Of a stretch of DNA of 64,000 nucleotides, positions 16,458 through 25,871 are shown one piece after another. The notes beneath the pieces are model-generated. The model ran no database searches and had not been told where the DNA came from. It was given only the letters and a program-made list of their open reading frames with translations. The stretch is from Bacteroidaceae bacterium. GTDB lineage: Bacteria > Bacteroidota > Bacteroidia > Bacteroidales > Bacteroidaceae. Both the position numbers and the translations under genes were made by a program. The stretch covers positions 124,001 to 188,000 of the forward strand of contig JAFTNZ010000018.1 of assembly GCA_017451645.1 (NCBI GenBank), in the 5' to 3' direction. Position 1 is the first letter of the stretch. The number at the start of each line of letters is the position of its first letter.

Positions 16458-16949
16458 TTAAAACTTATTAAAGATTTGCAATACATGATCTGAATCATAC
16501 ATCATCATAACCTTTTGAACGATATCGTTTCGATAAAATCGAACTTCCGCATTTAAAAACGAGAAAGTCACCGCATATTTATTACCAGATTCATCGTTAA
16601 ATTTTAGCATTGCAATAGGCCTATACATTCCTAGTGCTGCATTCTCTTGTTTTTCGATATAGTAATCTTTGTTCAATATTGATTTTAGGTTCTCAACACC
16701 AAGCGGAATAGATGGACTACAAGTATAATCTTTCAAACTATCAATACAACAATCATTTCCAACTTCATCTATCCAGCAAAATTCAATATCTTCAAACTCT
16801 ATCATATTTTCAGCAATCATTGCAATAATGTTCTTCTCGTTTTTGATTTCTTTTGCAGTAGAGCACTCCTTTATAATTAGCCACACGCAAACGCAAGCAT
16901 AAAGAATTACAAAAATTCTTAATGCCCAATCTGATAATTTAGTATTCAT
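16458..16949 (-). CDS. Small membrane-anchored protein, unknown
   Basis: Protein of 163 aa with one transmembrane segment near the N-terminus (WALRIFVILYACVCVWLII, residues 8-26). The rest is outside the membrane: a helix (CSTAKEIKNEKNIIAMIAENMIEF), a cysteine pair region (CWIDEVGNDCCIDSLKDYTC) and a predicted beta-rich end (PIAMLKFNDESGNKYAVTFSFLNAEVRFY). The cysteines could form disulfides in the periplasm. It lies 12 bases upstream of the caspase-like gene in the same operon, so it may be a partner or inhibitor of that protein. I recognise no family. Confidence 0.6.
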   Translation of the reverse strand: MNTKLSDWALRIFVILYACVCVWLIIKECSTAKEIKNEKNIIAMIAENMIEFEDIEFCWIDEVGNDCCIDSLKDYTCSPSIPLGVENLKSILNKDYYIEKQENAALGMYRPIAMLKFNDESGNKYAVTFSFLNAEVRFYRNDIVQKVMMMYDSDHVLQIFNKF

Positions 16950-17021
16950 AAAATTAATTGTTTTTTAATATACATATCCCAATAAAAGAGCACTTGTTAT
17001 TTGGACTTCAATGAGTTTTTA

Positions 17022-17726
17022 CTAAATATTCAAGATGTTTCCGTAAACATCTATGACATGCTGAATATTATAAGTATAATTAGTCAATGTTAAATACCCA
17101 CCAGCCTCACAAATCATTTGACGCAATCTTATAACATTCTCTATTCCTGATTCTTCAAATAATGATATTGTTCCGTTTTCATTCTTACCGAACATCCCGA
17201 TTTCGGTGTCATATGCCATGACGATACCCGGTAGAGAGAAACTTTTTCCCGTTCCTCTATGAATAAAATCAAAGAAACGACCTCTTCTTACCCAACAATA
17301 CTCAGTATGGTCGCACCTTAAATTATATTCATCGTATCTGCCTTTGTTATTGAAAAATTTTTCTCCTATTGTGTCAAATATCAAAAATGACCCAGAGTCA
17401 TTGTTAAATTTCCAATATGAACCAATATGTTCCATGGAAATATACGAAAAATCAGTAATTGTTTTCTTTCTAGATATGTTGTATAATGAGATTCTATTTT
17501 TAATTTTTATCGCTACGATTGAATGTGTTAGGACAACAATTTCGTCATAAATCGGAGGGATAACAATCTCGCTATTTAATAAAACACCATAGTATTGTTT
17601 TTTTTTGATTATAGTCATATTAAACTCTGTAGATACTATTTTTGTATCTACAAAAAAAATCTCAGAATCATACTTGAGCCTATGGTTTATTATCTCTTGT
17701 ATTATTTCACCTCCTTTTACCCCCAT
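17022..17726 (-). CDS. WG-repeat-like protein
   Basis: Protein of 234 aa without signal peptide or membrane helix. It has beta-strand repeats of the WG type: KKQYYGVLLNSEIVIPPIYDEI with VLTHSIVAIKIKNRISLYNI, and a later FGKNENGTISLFEESGI. WG repeats form beta-propeller-like binding surfaces. The start overlaps the preceding gene by 10 bases, which indicates translational coupling. Being cytoplasmic, it could bridge the NTPases to other members. The repeats are degenerate, so this is a moderate-confidence reading. Confidence 0.5.
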   Translation of the reverse strand: MGVKGGEIIQEIINHRLKYDSEIFFVDTKIVSTEFNMTIIKKKQYYGVLLNSEIVIPPIYDEIVVLTHSIVAIKIKNRISLYNISRKKTITDFSYISMEHIGSYWKFNNDSGSFLIFDTIGEKFFNNKGRYDEYNLRCDHTEYCWVRRGRFFDFIHRGTGKSFSLPGIVMAYDTEIGMFGKNENGTISLFEESGIENVIRLRQMICEAGGYLTLTNYTYNIQHVIDVYGNILNI

Positions 17727-18400
17727 ACATGTGTACTAGCATTTAGAATATTTAGAAGAGAAAAGGAATTAATACCCATTTTTCTTGCCATTAACAGATA
17801 TTCGGGAATTCTTGCATTGCATCTTGGGTTTGTATTATTAACCACCATTTCAAATATTGGCCAAAGAGAATCTGATATTTTATTCCTATAATAGTCACCT
17901 ATATATACCTTACTTAAGGCTATATGTTCACAAGAAGGAGATAATAATGCTGTAGATTTAACAGAACCCAAAATATAGCCTTCAGATGTCTCCAAAATAT
18001 AATTATCTCTAAATTTATACTTATCTCCAAAGGAATAACCCCGACCTGTATTTACATTTAAGTATTGCCCCTTTTTCATTTTAACCATACGGAGAGGGTT
18101 AGGGTCGTCAACCAAGGATAACTCTAAAACCTCCCCTGGCAAAATAAATATATCTGCAATGCACTTTGTTTCTATCCTCGAATATTGATTATGTAGGTCG
18201 CAGAGTCTGGTTAGTAGTTGATTAAAATCATTCAGGTGGAAATCTGGGTCAATTGATTTTATATCTTTCTTGACTTTATTCCAGATATGACTAAGACAAG
18301 GATTCAGTGGGAATGTAAACTGTCGTTCCTCATCATTATATGATAATGAACGACAGCATTCCTTTATCATTTTTTTTATTACAGTGTTATTTCCCACCAT
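17717..18400 (-). CDS. Unknown cytoplasmic operon protein
   Basis: Protein of 227 aa with no signal peptide or membrane segment. The N-terminal half is helical (VIKKMIKECCRSLSYNDEERQF, HIWNKVKKDIKSIDPDFHLNDFNQLLTRLCDLHNQYS). The middle shows strands (IADIFILPGEVLELSLVDDPNPLRMVKMKKG, YILETSEGYILGSVKSTALLSPS). I recognise no family. It overlaps both neighbours (14 bases with the trypsin-like gene, 10 with the WG-like gene), so the three are probably translated together. Confidence 0.55.
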   Translation of the reverse strand: MVGNNTVIKKMIKECCRSLSYNDEERQFTFPLNPCLSHIWNKVKKDIKSIDPDFHLNDFNQLLTRLCDLHNQYSRIETKCIADIFILPGEVLELSLVDDPNPLRMVKMKKGQYLNVNTGRGYSFGDKYKFRDNYILETSEGYILGSVKSTALLSPSCEHIALSKVYIGDYYRNKISDSLWPIFEMVVNNTNPRCNARIPEYLLMARKMGINSFSLLNILNASTHVWG

Positions 18401-19439
18401 ATTTTAAACCCAATCTGTCGAGTACTACCCTCAACTGCATAGCATCAATTCCATAATTGGTATTTTGCATAGACTTGTCTCCAAGTTCATGAACAGCAAC
18501 GATTTGACCACACTTATCACAAACAGGACCACCTGAATTACCTCCATTAGTTGTCATGTCGTATTGTATCAAATCTACATTACGATTTGGATTATATGGG
18601 TCTTTTCTAAACGCAGACACGCTTCCTTTTGTAAATGAAGCTGTTAGCCCATGAGGATTTCCATATGTGGCTACAGCATCTCCTTGATTTGGACGTTGTT
18701 GTGCAATGTTAAAGAAAGGTACATTTTCTCCATTCTCCAAATCTACTGATACAATGGTAATATCTAGACCACTGTCATCAGACGACCATTTGATATTTTT
18801 AAAATTCCTCTTATTATTCGAGTAGATTTCACTATCATTTGGATCATCTTGATATAAAAACGCTATAGAAGAGTTTTCTTGTCCAGGCTTAAGTACGTGC
18901 CAATTTGTTACAGCCAACCCATCCTCATTGATAAAGAAGCCTGTTCCAATTCCATCAGGAGTTTGTATAAGAAAGGTTCTCTGTTTCATATAAAGCGCAA
19001 GATTCTTTTTCTCAACAGGAATAGGTACGGGACCTACCCAACCAATTGAATCAAATATTTCAGATTGTCGATATGCATCAGGATATTCTCTTACCACTTG
19101 ACGATTTATACAATATGATCTTACTCCATTCTCAACAACATAAACATCAACGACATCATAAGGAGTTTCAATATATTGGGATTTATGATGTGAATCAGTA
19201 TACAACGTAACTTCTTTATTTATAAACAGAGAACGAAGAAACATTTCAACATCAGTACGATTACTCTCTACCCCCAATAGCCGAGCTTGCAATCCAGATG
19301 TCAGAGTAAGCACATTCCCCGAAACAGACCTGACGGTTCCCACATAACCATTAATTGGTATTGGATTCGGTTCAACACACTTTTTAAAGCAAACAATACC
19401 CAAAATAACTATTACAGCAATTAATAAGATTCGTTTCAT
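18387..19439 (-). CDS. SNase-like/trypsin-like fusion, membrane-anchored
   Basis: Protein of 350 aa. An N-terminal hydrophobic anchor (residues 3-17, then KKC) may be a transmembrane helix or lipoprotein signal. Residues 30-125 match a staphylococcal-nuclease-like OB fold (VLTLTSGLQARLLGVES, VEMFLRSLFINKEVTLY, VDVYVVENGVRSYCINRQVV), but the DGDT and glutamate active-site residues are missing, so it is probably a binding domain. Residues 150-350 are an HtrA-type serine protease with the full triad His181 (VTNWHVL), Asp226 (GLDITIV) and Ser302 (GGNSGGP). There is no PDZ domain. The protease should face the periplasm. It belongs to the UpxY-led operon. Confidence 0.82.
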   Translation of the reverse strand: MKRILLIAVIVILGIVCFKKCVEPNPIPINGYVGTVRSVSGNVLTLTSGLQARLLGVESNRTDVEMFLRSLFINKEVTLYTDSHHKSQYIETPYDVVDVYVVENGVRSYCINRQVVREYPDAYRQSEIFDSIGWVGPVPIPVEKKNLALYMKQRTFLIQTPDGIGTGFFINEDGLAVTNWHVLKPGQENSSIAFLYQDDPNDSEIYSNNKRNFKNIKWSSDDSGLDITIVSVDLENGENVPFFNIAQQRPNQGDAVATYGNPHGLTASFTKGSVSAFRKDPYNPNRNVDLIQYDMTTNGGNSGGPVCDKCGQIVAVHELGDKSMQNTNYGIDAMQLRVVLDRLGLKYGGK

Positions 19440-19450
19440 TACTATTTAAA

Positions 19451-19966
19451 TTATTTAAATTCAACAACTAGTGATTCGGTAATTTTTACCGATCGTCCGT
19501 CAACAATGCCTCTTCCGGGCTTAACATTAACGATTTTATTATCGGCCGTTATTTCTCCTGTACTTGTCCCAACATATGAAGGCATCCTATCTGATTGATT
19601 ATCTTTGAATATTTGCCTTGCTTCACCCTGAAGATCACATAATTCAAATTCACAAGAGCCGTCCGCATAACGGGTTATCTTATATGTTGACTCTTGCTGC
19701 CTCTCTTCTTTTAGATTCCTAAAATTATATGTACCGTCAGTCTGTTTGACTGGACACGCGGCATATCGAACATCTACTACACTAGAGGTCTTATTAGGCA
19801 CAGCCTCTATATGCGACACTACAGGTTTCACTCCAGCCTGCTGCCCTGACAAATTGTTCATCAAAACCGTAGGCTTTACTTCTCCACTTTGCAAATATGA
19901 TAGTAATGCTTCAGAAACAATTCTCCATGCATTTGCAAATTCTTGACTTTTTATATCTACTTCCAT
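19451..19966 (-). CDS. Unknown small operon protein
   Basis: Protein of 171 aa without signal peptide or transmembrane helix. It starts with a helix (SQEFANAWRIVSEALLSYLQSGEV), followed by a flexible stretch and a beta-rich part (STYKITRYADGSCEFELCD, KIVNVKPGRGIVDGRSVKITESLVVEF). I recognise no family. It lies 11 bases from each neighbour, within the cluster of actin-like and trypsin-like genes, so it is probably a cytoplasmic component of the same assembly. Confidence 0.5.
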   Translation of the reverse strand: MEVDIKSQEFANAWRIVSEALLSYLQSGEVKPTVLMNNLSGQQAGVKPVVSHIEAVPNKTSSVVDVRYAACPVKQTDGTYNFRNLKEERQQESTYKITRYADGSCEFELCDLQGEARQIFKDNQSDRMPSYVGTSTGEITADNKIVNVKPGRGIVDGRSVKITESLVVEFK

Positions 19967-19977
19967 ATTATTCGTTT

Positions 19978-20763
19978 TTAGTTAATTGATATTTCTAAAA
20001 GTTCTTCAACCACCCAAAAATTCCCTTGCTTCGAAATTTTTCCTGGAATTTTATCTTGAATCGTTGCATTAACAGAATCCCCACTAAAGGTAAATGGTTT
20101 TACAAAATCTCTAAACATCTGCAAATCTCCAAGAATTAAGTTCTTTGCAGAAGGATTAATTCTATATGTACCAATTCCTCGGATGATATCAATTTCAACA
20201 AGAAACATTTTTTGTGGTGATGAATTTTCTATCATAGAACGCTCCGAGAATCTTAATATACCATTTTCATCAGGTGATTGCAATGTAGCAAACTTGATCT
20301 GAACTTGTTTGGGACTTTCGTTTTCTCTCGTTACTTCCACATACTTATTACCTTGCTCCTCAAGCACAATGGTAGGCTCAATTTTCTTAGGTATAGGACT
20401 CTTAGTAGTAGGTGTAAGTTTACCTTTTAGAGTTTGAACCTCATTACTGATTTTCTCAATTGTTTGTAATGCATTTTTAATCACCTCATCATTCTCATTC
20501 AATTTGCGCTGTAGCCTTTGAATTTCCAATGACGTTTTTTTAAATATCTTCCAAACAATTATTGCAATACATATTGAGAACCCAACATTTATCCAACCAA
20601 ACAAACTGCCACTACCACTGGACTCAGCGGTAGTAGTAGTTGAATGGATGGATTCAGTACCAATAGACACAACAGCAATAGTATCCGGGGTAACATTTAA
20701 ATTATTGACGGAATCAATTAACTGTAAATCAGTTGGGGCTGAATTAACTTTTGTATTATTCAT
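19978..20763 (-). CDS. Single-pass coiled-coil membrane protein
   Basis: Protein of 261 aa. A Ser/Thr-rich first 55 residues is followed by one transmembrane helix (about 54-72, GWINVGFSICIAIIVWKIF). A coiled coil comes next (about 74-116, SLEIQRLQRKLNENDEVIKNALQTIEKISNEVQTLKGKL), then a Pro/Thr linker and a beta-rich C-terminal domain (about 135-261). The coiled coil and C-terminal domain probably lie in the cytoplasm and could dock the neighbouring actin-like ATPase to the membrane. It has no named family. Spacing to the ATPase gene is 10 bases. Confidence 0.55.
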   Translation of the reverse strand: MNNTKVNSAPTDLQLIDSVNNLNVTPDTIAVVSIGTESIHSTTTTAESSGSGSLFGWINVGFSICIAIIVWKIFKKTSLEIQRLQRKLNENDEVIKNALQTIEKISNEVQTLKGKLTPTTKSPIPKKIEPTIVLEEQGNKYVEVTRENESPKQVQIKFATLQSPDENGILRFSERSMIENSSPQKMFLVEIDIIRGIGTYRINPSAKNLILGDLQMFRDFVKPFTFSGDSVNATIQDKIPGKISKQGNFWVVEELLEISIN

Positions 20764-20773
20764 CTGTGTTAAT

Positions 20774-23700
20774 TTACTGACGATTACCTATTTCGTTCGC
20801 CGAATTCTCTGCTAGTTCCTTGCCAATAATGTACAATGAGTTTTTAAGTGGCCAGAAGAACATTGGCTCTTTTAATTTGTCAGTCGGTCTCTGTCCTTCT
20901 GAAGAACTATCTTTCATTTGGCGAAGACTTTGGACAGCATAATTACTCAGCTTACTTGTTATCTCATTGTCCACACTATACCCAAGGTCACTAAGGACAT
21001 CTGAAATGTTTTCATTTTCAAACATCTCAGTAAACTTTCTGAACAATCTTACAACAGAGTCTTGAACTTCTGCGTTGACATCTTGATAACGCAGAACTTT
21101 ACCAGGTTCTTCCTCTTCAAATCCGAAATAAGTGTCTTCAGACGGATTTATTGCCCCGGCATAGTTTAACGATATCAATGCACCTATTGCTGTTACTTCC
21201 TTAGGATTAGGCACAAAAGAAACCCTTACATCAGCATTTTGAAGTTTTGAATTGCACAACACTCCACCTGCATAGCTGAAAATAGCATTAACCAAGCGAG
21301 AGATATCAGTTTCTTCGCTACTGATTAATTTTATATATTTACTACCCATTCCTGTAAATGATAAATTGCGCGGAATCTCTACTTCTGCCATATGTAATGT
21401 GTATGCCATATAAAAAGCAAGAGCAGAAAAATGAATTACAGGCAATTGCATCATTCGAGGAGATCGACGTATTGTGTTCGATAGTCTTGACCAATCGTCA
21501 TTCGCAAATAAGTAACTTATGATATCAGCAGAGGATGATGCTGTCCTTATTACTGCTTCTACATCAACTTGTCTATCTCCAAGCATACGCAACTGAACCA
21601 TTTGGTAAAATCTAACGAAGCCATTAGCTTTTGATGCTCTATTAACACGATCTATGCCGTCGTTCCATAAATCATTTGCAGCAAAAAATGCGGAATATAC
21701 ACTTGACTCACCACTAAATGGATTCACATATAACATATCTGTAGTTCCTCCACCAATATCCATGTTAGCATATGGCTCACCATACTGTAAATTTGCTAAA
21801 TAAGAATAATAAGGAGCAACGCTTTCTGTGCGATAACGAATATCAACATTACATTGGACATCTCGTTTTGCCCGTTTCCATGCTTCCTTGAAATCACTTA
21901 GATCACTGTGTCGCATTGAAATAGGATATGTGACAACCAATTTGAAAGAATCAGAACCATCATTGAGGACACTCTTATTCTTCATCATCCATAGCATCTG
22001 TGCAAAAAATGTACTCATCCGGTCATTAGCGAGAGCATCAAATCGATCCCATTTTATGTTTGTCTTGTAATCACTTGAGCGAGAAATATCTTCGCCATAA
22101 TTGAAACCAATATTTGTATTGAAAAACATCTCTAACTTAGTCGGGTTTCCCGCAACTTGATAGGTAGCTGTTCTCATTGGGAATTTCACAGTTTCACCAA
22201 GTACAGAAGGTACGAGTTCACGCTTCAATGCCGTTGCAAATGAACCAAATTCTCTTGCACCCTCTTTATTGTTGAACATAACCATTTGAGAATCTACTTC
22301 ACCATAGTTAAATGCTTCAACTTGATTATGACCAAATGGGACGCCGTGCTTGGTCTTTACGTATGAAACATGGGTATTAGTTGTTCCAAAATCAATGCTA
22401 AATGTAAATTCATCTGTAGCCAAAGTTGGATCTGAATTAACCTTTCTAAAAATTGGCAAGACTAATGCTTTTACATCCTCACCATTACAAGCAATTGAGA
22501 GCTCCATAAATGTAAACGCGCCATTTACACGAAGATGCTCTGTGGCCAATTGTGAATTTGTGCCTTTATTTGTACGATGCTTTGAAATAGTATCGACACT
22601 CTTAATCGTTTGATTTACATCTTGCTCGTAAAACTTAGCAGTAACGCCATCAATAGTACTACCAATCATAATATTGTATATGTTATGTGAGGTTTCTGGC
22701 TCTAGTCTGTAGAATGGGAATACTGAAAAGTCAAAAGTTTTTGACCCATCGTAACAATCAATCTTTTCTTTGCTCTGTTCCGATGTATCATATTTCTTGT
22801 GAAGACATATCTCATGGCCGTTTATGAGTGGTAAACGCAGTTGAATTGTTAAGGCAGCACGTTCATCATCATACTCCACCACAAGCATATTCGTATAATT
22901 ACCATTCTCATCAATAAGATCGTTTAAAGAAAAGTATTCAAAGAACACTTTTTTGAGTGGAAGCAAGAATGTTATCTCTTTATTGCAACCAGTGAAGAAT
23001 TTTGCTCGATTAATTTCATAACTAACCTCAATAATTTTATCTTCAAAGAAGTCAGTAACTGTCAAGAATGGATATTTTACTTGCTGTCCAAATCCTGGTA
23101 AGTGACGTTCATTTATATTATTAGGCAGAATTAAATCAATCTTATCGCTGGCTGTATTCCATTTACGTCCTGCAGCATACTTAAGTCCATCATCTCCATG
23201 CTTTGTTAGAATCATTGGACAATAAGTGTTGGGGTTTCCATGCTGATAATACTTTACACTTGGTTTTAATATGTAATCAGATGTGGTCGAGTTTATTACA
23301 ACCGTATGATCAGATACCCGTAATTGTACCCCAGCAACTTTAACATTTGAGCCTTGTGTCTGCAAATTCTTGACACCACGGAATGCATCAGGGGCACCTT
23401 TTACTTCATTATCTATTGACTGGTCATATGTAGCTGCGCTATCCTGAATATATTTAAATAACTGCGATAATGGAGAACTTGCAGGTGTGCCGACTAAATC
23501 AGTGTATCCTAAACGATACAAATATTCTCTAAACGATTTATCTCTTTTATGAAGTGGAAATGCCATATCTGAGAACAAAATATTACCTGCATCTCCAGTA
23601 AATCTTTCGTTTTTGAGAATCGAACGAAGATTTGCAGAGGTATATACAAGTGATATAGGAGATGTTCCGCCTATGATTTTTTCATTAACTCCAGATCCCC

Positions 23701-24223
23701 ACTTAAATAGATAGATAGGCTGGCCCCTTAGAACACCGAATTCAAAAGCGGAACGTAATGCGGAAGCTAACTGTTTGTGCGCTTTAACTGTTGAATTTTC
23801 TAACGCTTCGCATTCTATTCCTAAATCCCAGCGTTGAACATGAAAATCCGGGTCGTCTCCATACTTAAATACAAACTCAAGCATATCAAGCAACTCCCCA
23901 ACCAGATCGTGATATGGTGTTGGCTCTAAATCTCCTTCCTCATTTAGTTTCCCGATATGTCCTTCTCCTGGATTTTCTCCCTCTAAATCATTCACTTCAC
24001 GCAAGGCTGCTGAAAACAAGAATAGACGAGCCATAGGAGATGGCATTGAAGAGCCTAACTTACCCAATCCGGCACCTCGTTCCGTTAATCCATCATTAAT
24101 ATGTGTCGGTTCAATTGAACTACTTATAATACCATAACTACCAGAAGAGTTTATTGCCTTTCCTGGATTTTCATTTGTAAAGAAGTTAGTATTATTCTTT
24201 TTTGTTTTATCTGTTTCTGACAT
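20774..24223 (-). CDS. Giant actin/Hsp70-fold ATPase
   Basis: Protein of 1149 aa. The first 600 residues are a large unassigned region. An actin/Hsp70-type ATPase domain follows: phosphate-1 motif at Asp611 (FSIDFGTTNTHVSY), phosphate-2 motif at Asp822 (MDIGGGTTDMLYV) and adenosine motif at about 954-961 (LSFTGMGS). All three nucleotide-binding motifs are intact, so ATP hydrolysis is likely. A glutamate-rich linker and tail (about 1045-1149) complete it. The architecture resembles SrfB-like and other large Hsp70-superfamily proteins that travel with vWA proteins. No substrate-binding domain of normal Hsp70 type is visible. It lies 11 bases downstream of the tubulin-like gene, an unusual pairing of both cytoskeletal folds. 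Confidence 0.8.
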   Translation of the reverse strand: MSETDKTKKNNTNFFTNENPGKAINSSGSYGIISSSIEPTHINDGLTERGAGLGKLGSSMPSPMARLFLFSAALREVNDLEGENPGEGHIGKLNEEGDLEPTPYHDLVGELLDMLEFVFKYGDDPDFHVQRWDLGIECEALENSTVKAHKQLASALRSAFEFGVLRGQPIYLFKWGSGVNEKIIGGTSPISLVYTSANLRSILKNERFTGDAGNILFSDMAFPLHKRDKSFREYLYRLGYTDLVGTPASSPLSQLFKYIQDSAATYDQSIDNEVKGAPDAFRGVKNLQTQGSNVKVAGVQLRVSDHTVVINSTTSDYILKPSVKYYQHGNPNTYCPMILTKHGDDGLKYAAGRKWNTASDKIDLILPNNINERHLPGFGQQVKYPFLTVTDFFEDKIIEVSYEINRAKFFTGCNKEITFLLPLKKVFFEYFSLNDLIDENGNYTNMLVVEYDDERAALTIQLRLPLINGHEICLHKKYDTSEQSKEKIDCYDGSKTFDFSVFPFYRLEPETSHNIYNIMIGSTIDGVTAKFYEQDVNQTIKSVDTISKHRTNKGTNSQLATEHLRVNGAFTFMELSIACNGEDVKALVLPIFRKVNSDPTLATDEFTFSIDFGTTNTHVSYVKTKHGVPFGHNQVEAFNYGEVDSQMVMFNNKEGAREFGSFATALKRELVPSVLGETVKFPMRTATYQVAGNPTKLEMFFNTNIGFNYGEDISRSSDYKTNIKWDRFDALANDRMSTFFAQMLWMMKNKSVLNDGSDSFKLVVTYPISMRHSDLSDFKEAWKRAKRDVQCNVDIRYRTESVAPYYSYLANLQYGEPYANMDIGGGTTDMLYVNPFSGESSVYSAFFAANDLWNDGIDRVNRASKANGFVRFYQMVQLRMLGDRQVDVEAVIRTASSSADIISYLFANDDWSRLSNTIRRSPRMMQLPVIHFSALAFYMAYTLHMAEVEIPRNLSFTGMGSKYIKLISSEETDISRLVNAIFSYAGGVLCNSKLQNADVRVSFVPNPKEVTAIGALISLNYAGAINPSEDTYFGFEEEEPGKVLRYQDVNAEVQDSVVRLFRKFTEMFENENISDVLSDLGYSVDNEITSKLSNYAVQSLRQMKDSSSEGQRPTDKLKEPMFFWPLKNSLYIIGKELAENSANEIGNRQ

Positions 24224-24234
24224 AGTGGCGTTTT

Positions 24235-25854
24235 TTAGTTAGCGGTTACCAATTCCTTGAATCCATCTACAGAAGCTAAATGCAAGATGTCTGCAAACAC
24301 CCATTCTGGTTCATGTCCAGTTCTAAGAGCGTTAGTAGCTGTATCGTAATGGCCATTACCTTTAGCATCATCTCTAATATGATAATTCATACGAGTCAAC
24401 AAATAGTCATCTGATAAGGAATCCTTATTATTGTTTCCGAATATGTAATTGGAAGCACGTTTAAGAAGATCCGCATTACCAGCATCATCGGCTTTTACAG
24501 CTTCTTTAATAATAATCTCAGAGTACTTGCGAGTCATATCGCATAATCCAACTCTATGAGAATTAGCAGGAATAGCATCTCCATTCCCCTCAAAATCAAT
24601 TTCTTTTAACCAGGCTTGGTATTTTGCATAGAACTGTTCTAAGGCAAAACATAAATTACGTAACTTGTCAGATTTATCTCCATTATCTTCATTTGCTATC
24701 GCTTGTTCAAGGCCTAAATACTTATAAAAATCTTTTGAAGACGCCTTTTTTGACTTTATCTCATCATGGAAGAACTTCAAACCAATAGCTAGTTCTACAA
24801 GGTGATTCAAGACATTATTGATTGATATAGCATCAAAGTTGTAAATAAACAGTCGTTCTCCACTCTTTTCACCAGGGCTAACTACTATGTTTGCATCTGG
24901 AGAGAATTTGAACTCCTTTTGTCCAGCATTACGACCTGCTACATAATGTTCTATCATCATAGCAGCAATAAGCTCAACAATATTTGCGTTATTAATTTGT
25001 TCTTTTCCACCTTCACTGTAAGGCACAATTGTTGGATATGGATCTCCGACATAATATACTTTGTCTATTTTGTCCATTAACCCGGAATCCTTGTAAAAAC
25101 TGAGTGCAGCTTTCGTTTTAGAATTAAAACGCGAAGCTTGGATAGCACCATCCTTTTTCTCGTTAGGTGCAAAATATGGAAGTACGAGAATAGTGGCTAT
25201 TTTAGCCCCGTTTTTCATCGCATCAATAGCCTTTACAATTTCCGGAATTCCAGAGGCACCAGTTCCACCAAACAGAGAGCCTATTACTATGACTTTATCA
25301 CCAGACTCAGGTTGAAATCTAGATCTAAAGTTCGCAAATTCTTCTGTACTGTTGATAGTATGAAACACGACACTTCCGATATTAGGATTGCCTTTAAAAC
25401 CAACAGTCATATCCAAATTCAACTCTGTATCAGAGCGTTTAGACTCATCGTATAGGCTTGATAATAATTTTGCAGTTCCCAATGTATCTCCGGCTAACTG
25501 GTCATAACCGATATGCTCACGGAATTTTTCGTGTTCAGTTGCTGGATGGAATGGGAAAACATAATTGCTCAAGCCATTTAGATTCCTAAGTTTTGCAGCA
25601 AAGAACTGTCCTGATTGACCTTTTAAATCACTAGAAGCACTATGTCTAGTAAACGCGGCATCATGGATAGCAGCATAATTCTGAAGTAATTTAACTGTTC
25701 TGTCTTTATCCGCATTCTCTATATCGTAATCAATGATTACCGGAAAGACTTCGTAATTGTCAAAAGTAGGAGCTCCTGACGCAAGAACCATAGTGAAAGA
25801 ACGCAAAACTCTTTCACCAGTTCCACCTATTGCGAAAATAAATAATTTAGGCAT
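24235..25854 (-). CDS. Tubulin-like GTPase-fold protein
   Basis: Protein of 539 aa. It opens with a Rossmann-type glycine loop (LFIFAIGGTGERVLRSF, residues 4-20). A second glycine loop is FGGTGASG at 195-202 (VIVIGSLFGGTGASGIPEI), the counterpart of the tubulin/FtsZ signature GGGTGTG. Acidic IIDYDIENAD near 40-49 would contact the nucleotide. The layout fits the bacterial 'tubulin-like' families (of the Tubulin_2 kind), which are longer than FtsZ and poorly studied. No membrane segment is present. It lies between the vWA/membrane genes and the giant actin-fold ATPase in one operon. Filament formation is possible but not shown by sequence. Confidence 0.75.
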   Translation of the reverse strand: MPKLFIFAIGGTGERVLRSFTMVLASGAPTFDNYEVFPVIIDYDIENADKDRTVKLLQNYAAIHDAAFTRHSASSDLKGQSGQFFAAKLRNLNGLSNYVFPFHPATEHEKFREHIGYDQLAGDTLGTAKLLSSLYDESKRSDTELNLDMTVGFKGNPNIGSVVFHTINSTEEFANFRSRFQPESGDKVIVIGSLFGGTGASGIPEIVKAIDAMKNGAKIATILVLPYFAPNEKKDGAIQASRFNSKTKAALSFYKDSGLMDKIDKVYYVGDPYPTIVPYSEGGKEQINNANIVELIAAMMIEHYVAGRNAGQKEFKFSPDANIVVSPGEKSGERLFIYNFDAISINNVLNHLVELAIGLKFFHDEIKSKKASSKDFYKYLGLEQAIANEDNGDKSDKLRNLCFALEQFYAKYQAWLKEIDFEGNGDAIPANSHRVGLCDMTRKYSEIIIKEAVKADDAGNADLLKRASNYIFGNNNKDSLSDDYLLTRMNYHIRDDAKGNGHYDTATNALRTGHEPEWVFADILHLASVDGFKELVTAN

Positions 25855-25871
25855 TGTTTCTAAGTTTTAAG

